Assembly (NCBI GenBank): GCA_944324705.1
Contig: CALUXI010000003.1
Coordinates: 1-64,000, forward strand
Origin: an uncultured Acholeplasmatales bacterium
GTDB lineage: Bacteria; Bacillota_I; Bacilli_A; Acholeplasmatales; Anaeroplasmataceae
Direction of reading: 5' to 3'
Length of the DNA stretch: 64,000 bases
Shown in pieces: positions 1 to 8,148 of the stretch. The notes under the pieces are model-generated. The model was given only the letters and a program-made list of their open reading frames with translations, did not search any database and was not told where the DNA came from. Numbering within the stretch: the first letter of the stretch is position 1; each line of letters opens with the position of its first letter. The translations under genes were made by a program, and so were the position numbers.

Positions 1-142
1 ACTATAAATTTGGCTCAGTAAACTTTTCTAGAATGAAAAATAGAATAATGTATTTTATATGAAAGAAAAACTAATACTAATAAAGTACAAGAGGAAAATA
101 TAATAAAAAATAACTTATAATTGATTAATAATAATCAAAAAT

Positions 143-169
143 GGTAGTTAGCCTTATGACTAAACTACC
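143..169 (-). terminator. Terminator of the LRR lipoprotein gene
   Basis: An inverted repeat (GGTAGTT at 143-149, AACTACC at 163-169) lies 17 bases beyond the stop at 186. On the minus strand it is followed by ATTTTTG. Bases 1-142 are A+T-rich and I see no convincing gene in them; 121-138 is a second small A+T palindrome. Confidence 0.6.
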
Positions 170-185
170 CTTTTAATCTAAAATA

Positions 186-1499
186 TTACTTATGATTTAG
201 AGGACCATTTTTAATAAAAATCTTATAACTACCTGCTAAATATAAATTATATGGACCTAAATCATCTAAAAAATATTTAGCATAATAATCATCAGCATAT
301 TTAATTTGACACTTTAATTTATTATCTATTACTTCATATTTAACTTTATTATAATTAGATACTAAAACTTCAATAGTAGCATCTTTAGAATAACCATTAT
401 TTAGACAAGGTAAATAAAATTCTTCCTTATCTAAATCATAAGCTACTTGAAAGAACTCATTCATCTCAAGTAAATTATCTATTGGTAAATATAACATATC
501 ACCTCTAGTTGGAAACAATACTGAATTATCATATATTTTTCCAACATTTCTTAAATAAATTGGCCAAGGTTCGGTATAAAATATATGATCATAGTTTTGA
601 TCACTCGTCACCCTATAATCTAGATAATAAAGAGTGTTACCAATCCAAAAGGTATCTCTTGATTCCACGTTTGAAATATTAGGGCAATTATAAAACATTG
701 ACTTTTTAAAACCAAAATAATTACCCGGAATAAAACCAGACTGTACAGGGTAAAGGTAGTCATCACCTACTGTTTTACCTACATACATACCAAGATCTAA
801 GTCAGTTAAGGTAGTAAGTTTAGGTAAATTATATAGTGTGGCGTCACAAAAACCCCTTAATCCTTCTATTTCACTAAGGTTTGAACAATTATTTACTGCC
901 ATTGATAAAGCTAAACTGTTCCCCAAATTAACATATTCTAAATTAGGACAATTTGATATAGCATAAGGACATATAACTGGACGTGGATTAAAATAAGGCT
1001 CTTCACTAGTATCTTCTTTATATAAAGGTAAGATAATACTTTTAATTTTAGCGTTATTAAAACAATTATAACCTAATCCTAAAATCTTAAATTTACCAAT
1101 TTTCCTTAATATTGTAATTTCTCCTTCATATTCTTTATCACAATCAACAGCTAAAAAACCATCCCCATAAACTAATATAGAATGCCCTATAATATTTATA
1201 TAATCATAATTACCATATAAAGGATAAGTTTCATAAAAACTTAAATCATTACTAATTTCTTCTTGGTTAGTATTTGACATGTCAGTGTAATAAATGGAAT
1301 TTAAAGATTCCGGATTATTAAAACTAAAAGGTTTTAAATTAAAAATACTATCATCAGAATAATATCTATAAGTAACATAATCAATAGTTATTTCTTCCCC
1401 ATCTTCATAATTATCTTTAATTGTAATAGTTTTTTCAGCTTCTTTAACACAACCAAGTAATGGTAATATTAGTAAAAGCATTAACAGCATTTTTTTCAT
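186..1499 (-). CDS. Lipoprotein with BspA-like leucine-rich repeats
   Basis: This is a probable surface lipoprotein of about 437 residues. The first 20 residues form a hydrophobic signal ending in a lipobox, LLGC, so the mature Cys would be lipidated. Residues about 190-290 carry irregular leucine-rich repeats of the BspA/LRR_5 type (NCPNLEYVNLG, NCSNLSEIEGL, NLPKLTTL, NCPNISNVE). I chose the ATG at 1499 over an upstream in-frame one at 1514, because GGAG sits 9 bases before it and it makes an ATGA overlap with the upstream gene. That overlap implies translational coupling to the 1496-3805 gene. BspA-type repeats are common in adhesins of host-associated bacteria; binding here is inference. 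The ligand is unknown. Confidence 0.75.
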   Translation of the reverse strand: MKKMLLMLLLILPLLGCVKEAEKTITIKDNYEDGEEITIDYVTYRYYSDDSIFNLKPFSFNNPESLNSIYYTDMSNTNQEEISNDLSFYETYPLYGNYDYINIIGHSILVYGDGFLAVDCDKEYEGEITILRKIGKFKILGLGYNCFNNAKIKSIILPLYKEDTSEEPYFNPRPVICPYAISNCPNLEYVNLGNSLALSMAVNNCSNLSEIEGLRGFCDATLYNLPKLTTLTDLDLGMYVGKTVGDDYLYPVQSGFIPGNYFGFKKSMFYNCPNISNVESRDTFWIGNTLYYLDYRVTSDQNYDHIFYTEPWPIYLRNVGKIYDNSVLFPTRGDMLYLPIDNLLEMNEFFQVAYDLDKEEFYLPCLNNGYSKDATIEVLVSNYNKVKYEVIDNKLKCQIKYADDYYAKYFLDDLGPYNLYLAGSYKIFIKNGPLNHK

Positions 1500-3805
1500 G
1501 ATTGACCACTCCATTTATTAAAATATGAAACATCCACATAATATGAACCAGAACCATGAGTTATTATTTGTGCAATAACTTTCTTATCATTTTTATTGTA
1601 ATAAACTGTATTAAAATTCCAACTATCTTCAGAATTATCAGCTTCTAAAATCAAGTTAGCATTCGAATCATATAGTTTAAAATCAGTATCAAAGTTTTCA
1701 GATGTTGAAAACCTATATAGCCCAATAACTGCTAAGTTTAAATTATAAAATGTTGAATTATTTGCATCACTAGCCGATGCATATAAAGTAGTATTTGATG
1801 AGATATTAGAATATGAATTATTTCTAGCTGTCATACTTACCTGTACACCTTCAATACTTGTCTTTGAATTAATTATAATATAATATTTAGCATTAGGTTC
1901 TAACCTGACAACTCCCTCAACTCCCTTACCATCTGAAAAATCAAATGTTGCTTTAGCATGTCCATAAGCATCGTACACTGTAAGAGTTAAACCATAATAT
2001 GTATAACTAGTACTATATACACTAATGTTGAAAATTTTAGTTTCTCCAGAAAAGGTAGTTTCAAAGTAGATTCCAATATTTTTCTTACATGAATCTGTGT
2101 TAATAGTAAAACTCTTATTAGTATTAATTTCATATGGTAAAGGGTACTTATCTTTTTGAAGAGTTATATCTCCATTGTAATATCCATCACCAAGCAAGCA
2201 AGCTTTCACATTTTCATATGATAATGTAAATGTTTTTGAATCACAAAAACCACCGCTTGAATAATAAAAATTCATATTTCCTACGATATATATGTCATAT
2301 AAATATTTTTCCAAATCTTTTCCATTTTCTAAATAAAATTTCTCCGTGAAATCCAAATCAAATTCATAAGAATAATTTTTTAATAAATCATTTTTAAATA
2401 TTTTTTCAAAATCTATTTCTGTTGTACCATTATTTTCTAACAATGCCGATGTATCTATTGTTATATTGTCAAATAGAAATTTTTTGCCACCATCAGGATC
2501 CGTTTCAACATCTAAAAAATATTCTTTATTTGAATTTTCCAATTCATATAGTTTAGTATTATATTCTGCCTCTTCTTTACTATCTATAAAATTCTTAACT
2601 ACTGATAGCATACTTGATGTTATTTTAGTCTTATCAAATGAATCAGCTAGAGATATAACAGTATCATAGATAAAAGATTTTATTACTCCATCAGACAAAT
2701 AATCATCAAGATTTATATTTTCAAAATTCATTGCGTATTTTATAGAAGATATGCCATAAACATCTAACTTTTTTTCTTCGCCCGAAACCATCACTGTATT
2801 ATTATCATCTATATTATTATTTATAGTAAATGAAACAACATCAGGTGCAATATAAAATACTTCTGGAGCATCAAAATTTAAACAAATAGTGATTTCATCT
2901 TCGCTTACATCATAATTATCATACCATATATCAAGATTAGACATTGTACTTTTTCTAATTGAAGCATATGTATTATGGTATCTAGGAGATATATTAACTT
3001 TTAAATTTTTACTATTTTTGTAAGCTTCATTTTCTAAATAATACTTCCAATCTATATCAATTTTATTTGGTAAAGCTACCTCTATATCAAATATACTTAT
3101 ATTTGTTTTATAATATGGACCGCCAAATCTACTAATTTCATCAATATACAAAGTTTTTTTGACAACAGCATACTCTTGACCAACATAGAAATCATATCCA
3201 GTTGAAAAAAGCCAAGATTCAGGAATAATATTTATAATAGGATCATTATAAGTTATTTTATAACCATGCTCAATAAACATTGGTTTATACCCATCTAAAT
3301 ACATATCGGTTGATGTCATTTCTCCAATCATCCGATTATTTCTTTCCATAGACATAGTACTAATTGAATGCTCTATACTATCGGAATACTGTTTTTCTAA
3401 AAATTGCCAATGATACATCATTAATTCGTTTCCTAATTTTGAGTTTTTATCTACAAATTCACAAAGTGGGTTAATATATCTATATATGTCTTCTCCTACA
3501 TAATCAACCATAGTATAAGATGAATTAATATCAAATAATTCTAAAATATATTTCCCACTAATAATTGTTGTGCCAATATTTAAATAAACACCTCGATCAA
3601 AGTACATAATTGACTCATCAATCAAACTTTCTTCTTTTAGCTTAAACAAATTCGAATTTGTTAATTCTAAGCTATAAGAGTTTTCACCATCAATCAAAAG
3701 ATGGTTATCACTTAACTTAATTCGCACATCATTATTTTGAGTATTAAAACTAACCAAAAAAAATCCTGCCAAAAAAACAATTAATAATAAACTTATTTTT
3801 TTCAT
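1496..3805 (-). CDS. Secreted protein with C-terminal beta-sandwich domains
   Basis: This is an exported protein of 769 residues that I do not recognise as a named family. Residues 1-22 are a signal peptide with a lysine start and a hydrophobic core; there is no lipobox Cys, no LPxTG and no C-terminal membrane helix, so it should be released or held non-covalently. The last 230 residues look like two tandem beta-sandwich modules resembling pre-peptidase C-terminal (PPC) domains: alternating aromatic strands ending in SGSYYVDVSYF. The middle (about 340-480) is Asp/Glu-rich. It has a strong promoter and an AGGAAAG ribosome site, and its stop overlaps the next start (ATGA), so it and the LRR lipoprotein are probably made together. 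Enzymatic function cannot be seen. Confidence 0.7.
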   Translation of the reverse strand: MKKISLLLIVFLAGFFLVSFNTQNNDVRIKLSDNHLLIDGENSYSLELTNSNLFKLKEESLIDESIMYFDRGVYLNIGTTIISGKYILELFDINSSYTMVDYVGEDIYRYINPLCEFVDKNSKLGNELMMYHWQFLEKQYSDSIEHSISTMSMERNNRMIGEMTSTDMYLDGYKPMFIEHGYKITYNDPIINIIPESWLFSTGYDFYVGQEYAVVKKTLYIDEISRFGGPYYKTNISIFDIEVALPNKIDIDWKYYLENEAYKNSKNLKVNISPRYHNTYASIRKSTMSNLDIWYDNYDVSEDEITICLNFDAPEVFYIAPDVVSFTINNNIDDNNTVMVSGEEKKLDVYGISSIKYAMNFENINLDDYLSDGVIKSFIYDTVISLADSFDKTKITSSMLSVVKNFIDSKEEAEYNTKLYELENSNKEYFLDVETDPDGGKKFLFDNITIDTSALLENNGTTEIDFEKIFKNDLLKNYSYEFDLDFTEKFYLENGKDLEKYLYDIYIVGNMNFYYSSGGFCDSKTFTLSYENVKACLLGDGYYNGDITLQKDKYPLPYEINTNKSFTINTDSCKKNIGIYFETTFSGETKIFNISVYSTSYTYYGLTLTVYDAYGHAKATFDFSDGKGVEGVVRLEPNAKYYIIINSKTSIEGVQVSMTARNNSYSNISSNTTLYASASDANNSTFYNLNLAVIGLYRFSTSENFDTDFKLYDSNANLILEADNSEDSWNFNTVYYNKNDKKVIAQIITHGSGSYYVDVSYFNKWSGQS

Positions 3806-3855
3806 TTCTTCTTTCCTTTCTTTAAAATATATCTAACCTCGATTACTTCAATTAC

Positions 3856-3884
3856 ATTTTAAATCTCTTATAGATGTGTGTCAA
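3856..3884 (-). promoter_or_regulatory. Sigma-A-type promoter for the secreted protein operon
   Basis: On the minus strand, TTGACA and TAAAAT are separated by 17 bases, about 50 bases upstream of the start at 3805. The -35 is a perfect consensus match. The rest of 3885-4040 is A+T-rich with no gene. Confidence 0.75.
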
Positions 3885-4040
3885 GCTAATAATGAAATGT
3901 TATTTTTTAATTTACTATATACTTTTGTAAAAATATTTTTAATAATATTGTGATTAAAATATTAGAAAATACCTTAACAACAACATTTTTATTAATTATA
4001 AAATTTAACTTTACCTGAATAATTATGTAAAATAAATTAT

Positions 4041-4066
4041 AAATAAAAAGTCTAGTTTCCTAGACT
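4041..4066 (-). terminator. Terminator of the ABC exporter pair
   Basis: A perfect 7-bp stem (AGTCTAG/CTAGACT, 4049-4066) has a GAAA loop on the transcript and is followed by TTTTATTTAT. The stop codon at 4065-4067 lies inside the stem. Confidence 0.85.
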
Positions 4067-5855
4067 ATTTATAATTTTTAAATTGAGAGTCATACATATC
4101 TTTATATACTTGACATGTTTCATATAAATCTTGATGTTTTCCTTGCCCTACTATTATACCATTATCTAATACTATTATTTCGTCACAATCTTTAATAGTT
4201 GATAACCTATGAGCAATAATAAAGGTTGTTCTATTCTTACAAACGATATCCATTGCATGCTTAATCTTATTTTCCGTTTCCGTATCAATATTAGCCGTAG
4301 CCTCATCTAATACTAATATCTTAGGATTTCTCAATAAAATTCTAGCAAAAGAAATTAATTGTTTTTCACCTAAAGATAAATTTTCACCTCTAAAAGTAAT
4401 AGGGGCATAAATTCCACCTTCAGATTTTTCAAGTAAGTCTTTGCCACCTACTTCAATTAAAACCTGCTTAATTTCTTCATCTGTATAAATGTCTCTTTCC
4501 ATAGTTAAATTAGATTTAATAGTACCAGCAAATAAGGCTGGAGTTTGTAAAACTATACCTAAATTTTTTCTATAACTTTGTTTATTAAATTGTTTTATAT
4601 CTTCACCATCAACTAAAATACTACCTGAATCATAATCATTATAGGCTAAAAGTAAATTCATCAAACTTGATTTACCTGAACCGGTATGACCAACTATTCC
4701 AATATTTTTACCAGCCTCAACTTTTAAATCTATTCCCTTTAAGACCGGTTTTCCCTTAACATAGGCAAACCATACATTTTTAAATTCTACTTCCCCTTTA
4801 ATATTTTCTGGGGCCATCTTACCATCAAGAACTCTAGTATCGTTAGCCTCATCCATAAATAAATAAACTCTATTGGCCCCTACCATGCTATCTTCAAGTT
4901 CATTTAAATTATTAAATATTGCGTTAACCGGGTTAATCATTCTAGTTAAATAATCTGTAAATGTCGTGATTAAACCTACAGTAACTACGGTTCCCCCTAA
5001 ATCTAAATATTTAAAGCCAAAATAAACTAAAATTCCTACTTCAGCTAATCTCTTAATTAACATTAATAATTCCCAACCAAAATAAGCAGCTACCGTGTTA
5101 GCTTTTTTATCATTATAGTTATAACGATTTACTAGTTTTTTATAATCACCTAACATACTCTCTTCTTGATTGAAATCTTGAATAACTAAAGCTCCTGTAA
5201 TAAGTTCATTTAATTTACCTGTAATTCTTGAACCTGTTTCTCTTAAATCTTGATAATAACCATGAACTCTTCTTCTGTAAATTGTTACCCATATTAATAG
5301 TATCGGAACTAATATTAATAAGATAAGACCTAAAGAAGGCATTAAAACAATTATACCAACATAAACAACAATAATATTTACTAAAGCTTGGAAAATCGAA
5401 AACATTGTTTCAAAAAATACTCTAACTCCATTTGAGTCATTAGTTATTTTAGATACTATTTTACCATCTGGTTCTAGAGAATAATAATCAACTGGCAAAT
5501 AATCAATTTTCCTAATCGCATCATTTCTTAATTTAAGTTCAATATTCATACCTGTTAAAGACATAAAATATTGCATAAAATATCTAGCTACTACCATTAC
5601 TAGTGTCAAAACACCATACATAATAAGTAATCTAGCTATAGCCTTATACTTATCAGCAGTTATAACAGCATCATTAGTAATATAATCATCAATAATACTT
5701 TTAGTTAAAAGAGGAGTATATGTTTGCAAAAAAGCTATAACAAAGATTAACAAAGTAGCAATTAAAAATGTCTTCCATTCTTTTTTAATATAAGGTAAAG
5801 TCTTTTTTAAAAGTTCACTTTTACCATAAACTAACTCTTTATTCTTCTTAGCCAT
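4065..5855 (-). CDS. ABC exporter half-transporter, catalytic NBD (YheH/BmrD-like)
   Basis: This is a fused permease-ATPase of 596 residues, the usual size for a type IV (MDR-like) exporter half. Six membrane segments fill residues about 30-330. The nucleotide-binding domain follows, with Walker A GHTGSGKSS (about 388), a variant signature LSLGEKQ (about 494), Walker B VLDEATANID with the catalytic Glu (about 517), and the switch His in IIAHRLS (about 548). It overlaps the upstream half-transporter by 8 bases and shares its promoter. The pair matches Bacillus YheI/YheH (BmrC/BmrD) and other heterodimeric drug or lipid exporters. Substrate cannot be read from the sequence. Confidence 0.9.
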   Translation of the reverse strand: MAKKNKELVYGKSELLKKTLPYIKKEWKTFLIATLLIFVIAFLQTYTPLLTKSIIDDYITNDAVITADKYKAIARLLIMYGVLTLVMVVARYFMQYFMSLTGMNIELKLRNDAIRKIDYLPVDYYSLEPDGKIVSKITNDSNGVRVFFETMFSIFQALVNIIVVYVGIIVLMPSLGLILLILVPILLIWVTIYRRRVHGYYQDLRETGSRITGKLNELITGALVIQDFNQEESMLGDYKKLVNRYNYNDKKANTVAAYFGWELLMLIKRLAEVGILVYFGFKYLDLGGTVVTVGLITTFTDYLTRMINPVNAIFNNLNELEDSMVGANRVYLFMDEANDTRVLDGKMAPENIKGEVEFKNVWFAYVKGKPVLKGIDLKVEAGKNIGIVGHTGSGKSSLMNLLLAYNDYDSGSILVDGEDIKQFNKQSYRKNLGIVLQTPALFAGTIKSNLTMERDIYTDEEIKQVLIEVGGKDLLEKSEGGIYAPITFRGENLSLGEKQLISFARILLRNPKILVLDEATANIDTETENKIKHAMDIVCKNRTTFIIAHRLSTIKDCDEIIVLDNGIIVGQGKHQDLYETCQVYKDMYDSQFKNYK

Positions 5856-7596
5856 TTTGCTTTTCCTCCATTTGTTGTGATAAGTATTGATGATAATACC
5901 AACCCTTAAGAGCCATTAATTCTTGATGGGTTCCCTCCTCTACAATAACACCATCATCTAAAACTATAATATGATCAGCACCCATAACAGCTGAAAGCCT
6001 ATGAGCTACAATAATATTAGTTTTATTTTTTCTATACTCTTTTAAAGAATTAATAATATTCGCTTCTGTTGTACCATCTACAGCACTTAAGCTATCATCT
6101 AATATTAAAATATCACTATTTTTTAAGAAAGCTCGGGCAATAGCTAATCTTTGTTTTTGCCCACCTGATAAAGTAACACCATATTCTCCTACTATAGTAT
6201 CAAGCCCATAAGGTAAGGCATCGATATCTTTAGCAAAATCAGCAAGTTCAATCGCATGTCTTATTTCATCATCTGTTGTAGCATCTGAACGACCCAAAGC
6301 AACATTTTGATATACCGAACGACTAAACAAAACATGTTCTTGAGGAACATAAGAAACCATACTTCTAACACTTTCTTGATTGAAATCTTCAATAAACTTA
6401 CCATTGACAAACAATTCACCTTGACAAATTGGTAACTGTCTTACTAATTGCCTTACTAAAGTAGATTTACCACTACCAGTCCTACCTACGATACCTAATG
6501 TTTCACCTTTTTTAATTGTTAAATTTATATTTTTTAAAACATAAAAATTATCATCTTCATATTTAAAACTAAAGTTTCTAAATTCAACTTGATCAATATG
6601 TTCAATTGGTTTTGCCCCTTCATTATCTTTAACACTAGATTTAGCATCGTAAACTTCATTAATACGATCAGCAGAAATCAAACTTTGATAAAAATTATTT
6701 AATAAATTACCTATATTAGTTAATGGGGAAGCAAACATTGTTAAATAAATACTAAACTGTACAAAATCATCTAATGGCATTCCCTTATTTAACATATAAT
6801 AGCTTCCTACCCCATAAGCAATTATAGTAGCTACAGCTGTAATACTATTAAATACCGGTTGGAATAAAACATTTAATTTTAAATTCCGTCTTTCTATTTT
6901 ATAAACTCTATTAGAATACTCTAAATTTTTTTGATAATTTTCTTCTTCCTTAGAAAAAGCTCTAATTGTTCTTACATTAGTAATACTTTCAAGTACTACA
7001 TTACCCATCTTAGAAGCTTCTTCCCTTACTTCTTTCCAATTTCTCTTAACTTTCTTTTTCAAATAAAAATTAAAAAAGAAAATAATTGGTAGTGGAATAA
7101 TACTAAATAAAGTTAAAGGAACAGATATAAATAGCATAGCTATAAAGGTAACTAAAATCGTAATAAATTCCAAGAATATGTTTAACAATCTATTAGAACC
7201 GCTAAAATTTACTGACTTAACATCACCTAAAGCTCTAGTTAATAAATCACCTGCTTGAAAATGTTCAAAAAAAGTAGCATCTTGAACTAAAATATTTTCC
7301 ATATATCTTACTTGTAAAGCATAATATAGTCTAACTTTTAATCTATTTTGCAAAACTCTTTTTGTCGTTGATACTATATATATTAAAAACATTATTAATA
7401 GATAATATAGCAAAATATTTTTCAATAAAAAATTACTAGTGACACTATCATTATCTATTGAATCTGTTAAACTAGAAATAATCGTTGCCGGTAATAAATT
7501 TGCTAAAGAAATTCCTATTCCTACTATTACAATACTAATATAGAAATACCAATTCTTTTTAATAAACCATAACATACTTTTTACAAAACTAAACAT
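5848..7596 (-). CDS. ABC exporter half-transporter, degenerate NBD (YheI/BmrC-like)
   Basis: This is a permease-ATPase fusion of 582 residues and the first gene of the exporter pair. Six hydrophobic segments cover residues about 15-310. The ATPase part has Walker A GRTGSGKST (about 373), a canonical signature LSGGQKQR (about 480), and Walker B ending LDDSLSAVD. In that last motif the usual catalytic Glu is Asp, the hallmark of the non-hydrolysing site in heterodimeric exporters such as BmrC, LmrC and TM287. The partner has the Glu but a variant signature, so one composite ATP site is active and the other degenerate. It starts at ATG 7596 behind an AGGGAAGTG ribosome site. Confidence 0.9.
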   Translation of the reverse strand: MFSFVKSMLWFIKKNWYFYISIVIVGIGISLANLLPATIISSLTDSIDNDSVTSNFLLKNILLYYLLIMFLIYIVSTTKRVLQNRLKVRLYYALQVRYMENILVQDATFFEHFQAGDLLTRALGDVKSVNFSGSNRLLNIFLEFITILVTFIAMLFISVPLTLFSIIPLPIIFFFNFYLKKKVKRNWKEVREEASKMGNVVLESITNVRTIRAFSKEEENYQKNLEYSNRVYKIERRNLKLNVLFQPVFNSITAVATIIAYGVGSYYMLNKGMPLDDFVQFSIYLTMFASPLTNIGNLLNNFYQSLISADRINEVYDAKSSVKDNEGAKPIEHIDQVEFRNFSFKYEDDNFYVLKNINLTIKKGETLGIVGRTGSGKSTLVRQLVRQLPICQGELFVNGKFIEDFNQESVRSMVSYVPQEHVLFSRSVYQNVALGRSDATTDDEIRHAIELADFAKDIDALPYGLDTIVGEYGVTLSGGQKQRLAIARAFLKNSDILILDDSLSAVDGTTEANIINSLKEYRKNKTNIIVAHRLSAVMGADHIIVLDDGVIVEEGTHQELMALKGWYYHQYLSQQMEEKQNG

Positions 7597-7624
7597 ACAA
7601 TCACTTCCCTACTCTTGATTATTT

Positions 7625-7652
7625 ATTATAATATAATTTTATTATTTGTTAA
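7625..7652 (-). promoter_or_regulatory. Promoter for the ABC exporter pair
   Basis: TTAACA and TATAAT with a 16-base spacer on the minus strand, 29 bases upstream of the start at 7596. Confidence 0.6.
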
Positions 7653-7740
7653 AGGAAAAATTAGCACAAAATAATTAATTAAATTTAATATCAACAAATA
7701 AAAAACAGCTTAACTAAACTATTTCTTAATATAAACAAAA

Positions 7741-8130
7741 TTAACAAACTACAAAAGAAACTAAATATATAGGTATATAAGTAATATAATCACTCACTTC
7801 AATATTATTATAATTATTATCTTTAATTAAATTATTTAAACCCTTATGTTTCTTAAAATCACTACAACTTTTAACTTCAATAGCAAACATCCCCTCATCA
7901 TTTTCAACTAAGAAATCTATTTCATCTATTTTTTAACTCTTATAATAAGTTCTACTCCACAAGCCTTCAATTCTTAAGCTACAAAATTTTCAAATAAAGT
8001 ACTATTATCAACTTATCTTGTTTATATTATATTGGTAATTACTAACTAATAAATCTGCGTCATTTAAAAATAATTTAATAAATTTATTATCTATTAGTTC
8101 ATCTATTTTATTTAAATTTAAATAAAAAAG
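7741..8130 (-). pseudogene. Remnant of an AAA ATPase with DUF4143 C-terminal domain
   Basis: Conceptual translation gives a broken C-terminal end of the AAA_14/DUF4143 ATPase family. Recognisable pieces in order are KFIKLFLNDADLLVSNY (near 8045-8100), NSTLFENFVA-stop-ELKACGVEL (near 7955-8000), and, in a shifted frame, DEIDFLVENDEGMFAIEVKS (near 7880-7925), ending at a stop at 7741. At least two in-frame stops (one where a Gln would stand) and frameshifts interrupt it. The N-terminal ATPase half is absent; the fragment abuts the end of the giant gene. It is a decayed gene, not an expressed one. Members of the family are often mobile or toxin-like accessory ATPases. Confidence 0.7.
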
Positions 8131-8148
8131 AAGAGGCCTAAGCCTCTT
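8120..8148 (-). terminator. Terminator of the giant surface protein gene
   Basis: A perfect 7-bp stem (AAGAGGC/GCCTCTT, 8131-8148) with a 4-base loop is followed on the minus strand by CTTTTTTATTT. Its first arm includes bases of the stop codon at 8147-8149. Confidence 0.85.

Noticed and set aside
1-185. Possible gene ends before the first CDS
   Set aside because: Only very short frames with frequent stops; the terminator at 143-169 explains the structure.
2466-2669. Plus-strand frame inside the secreted protein gene
   Set aside because: No ribosome site, no similarity, and fully contained in a stronger frame.
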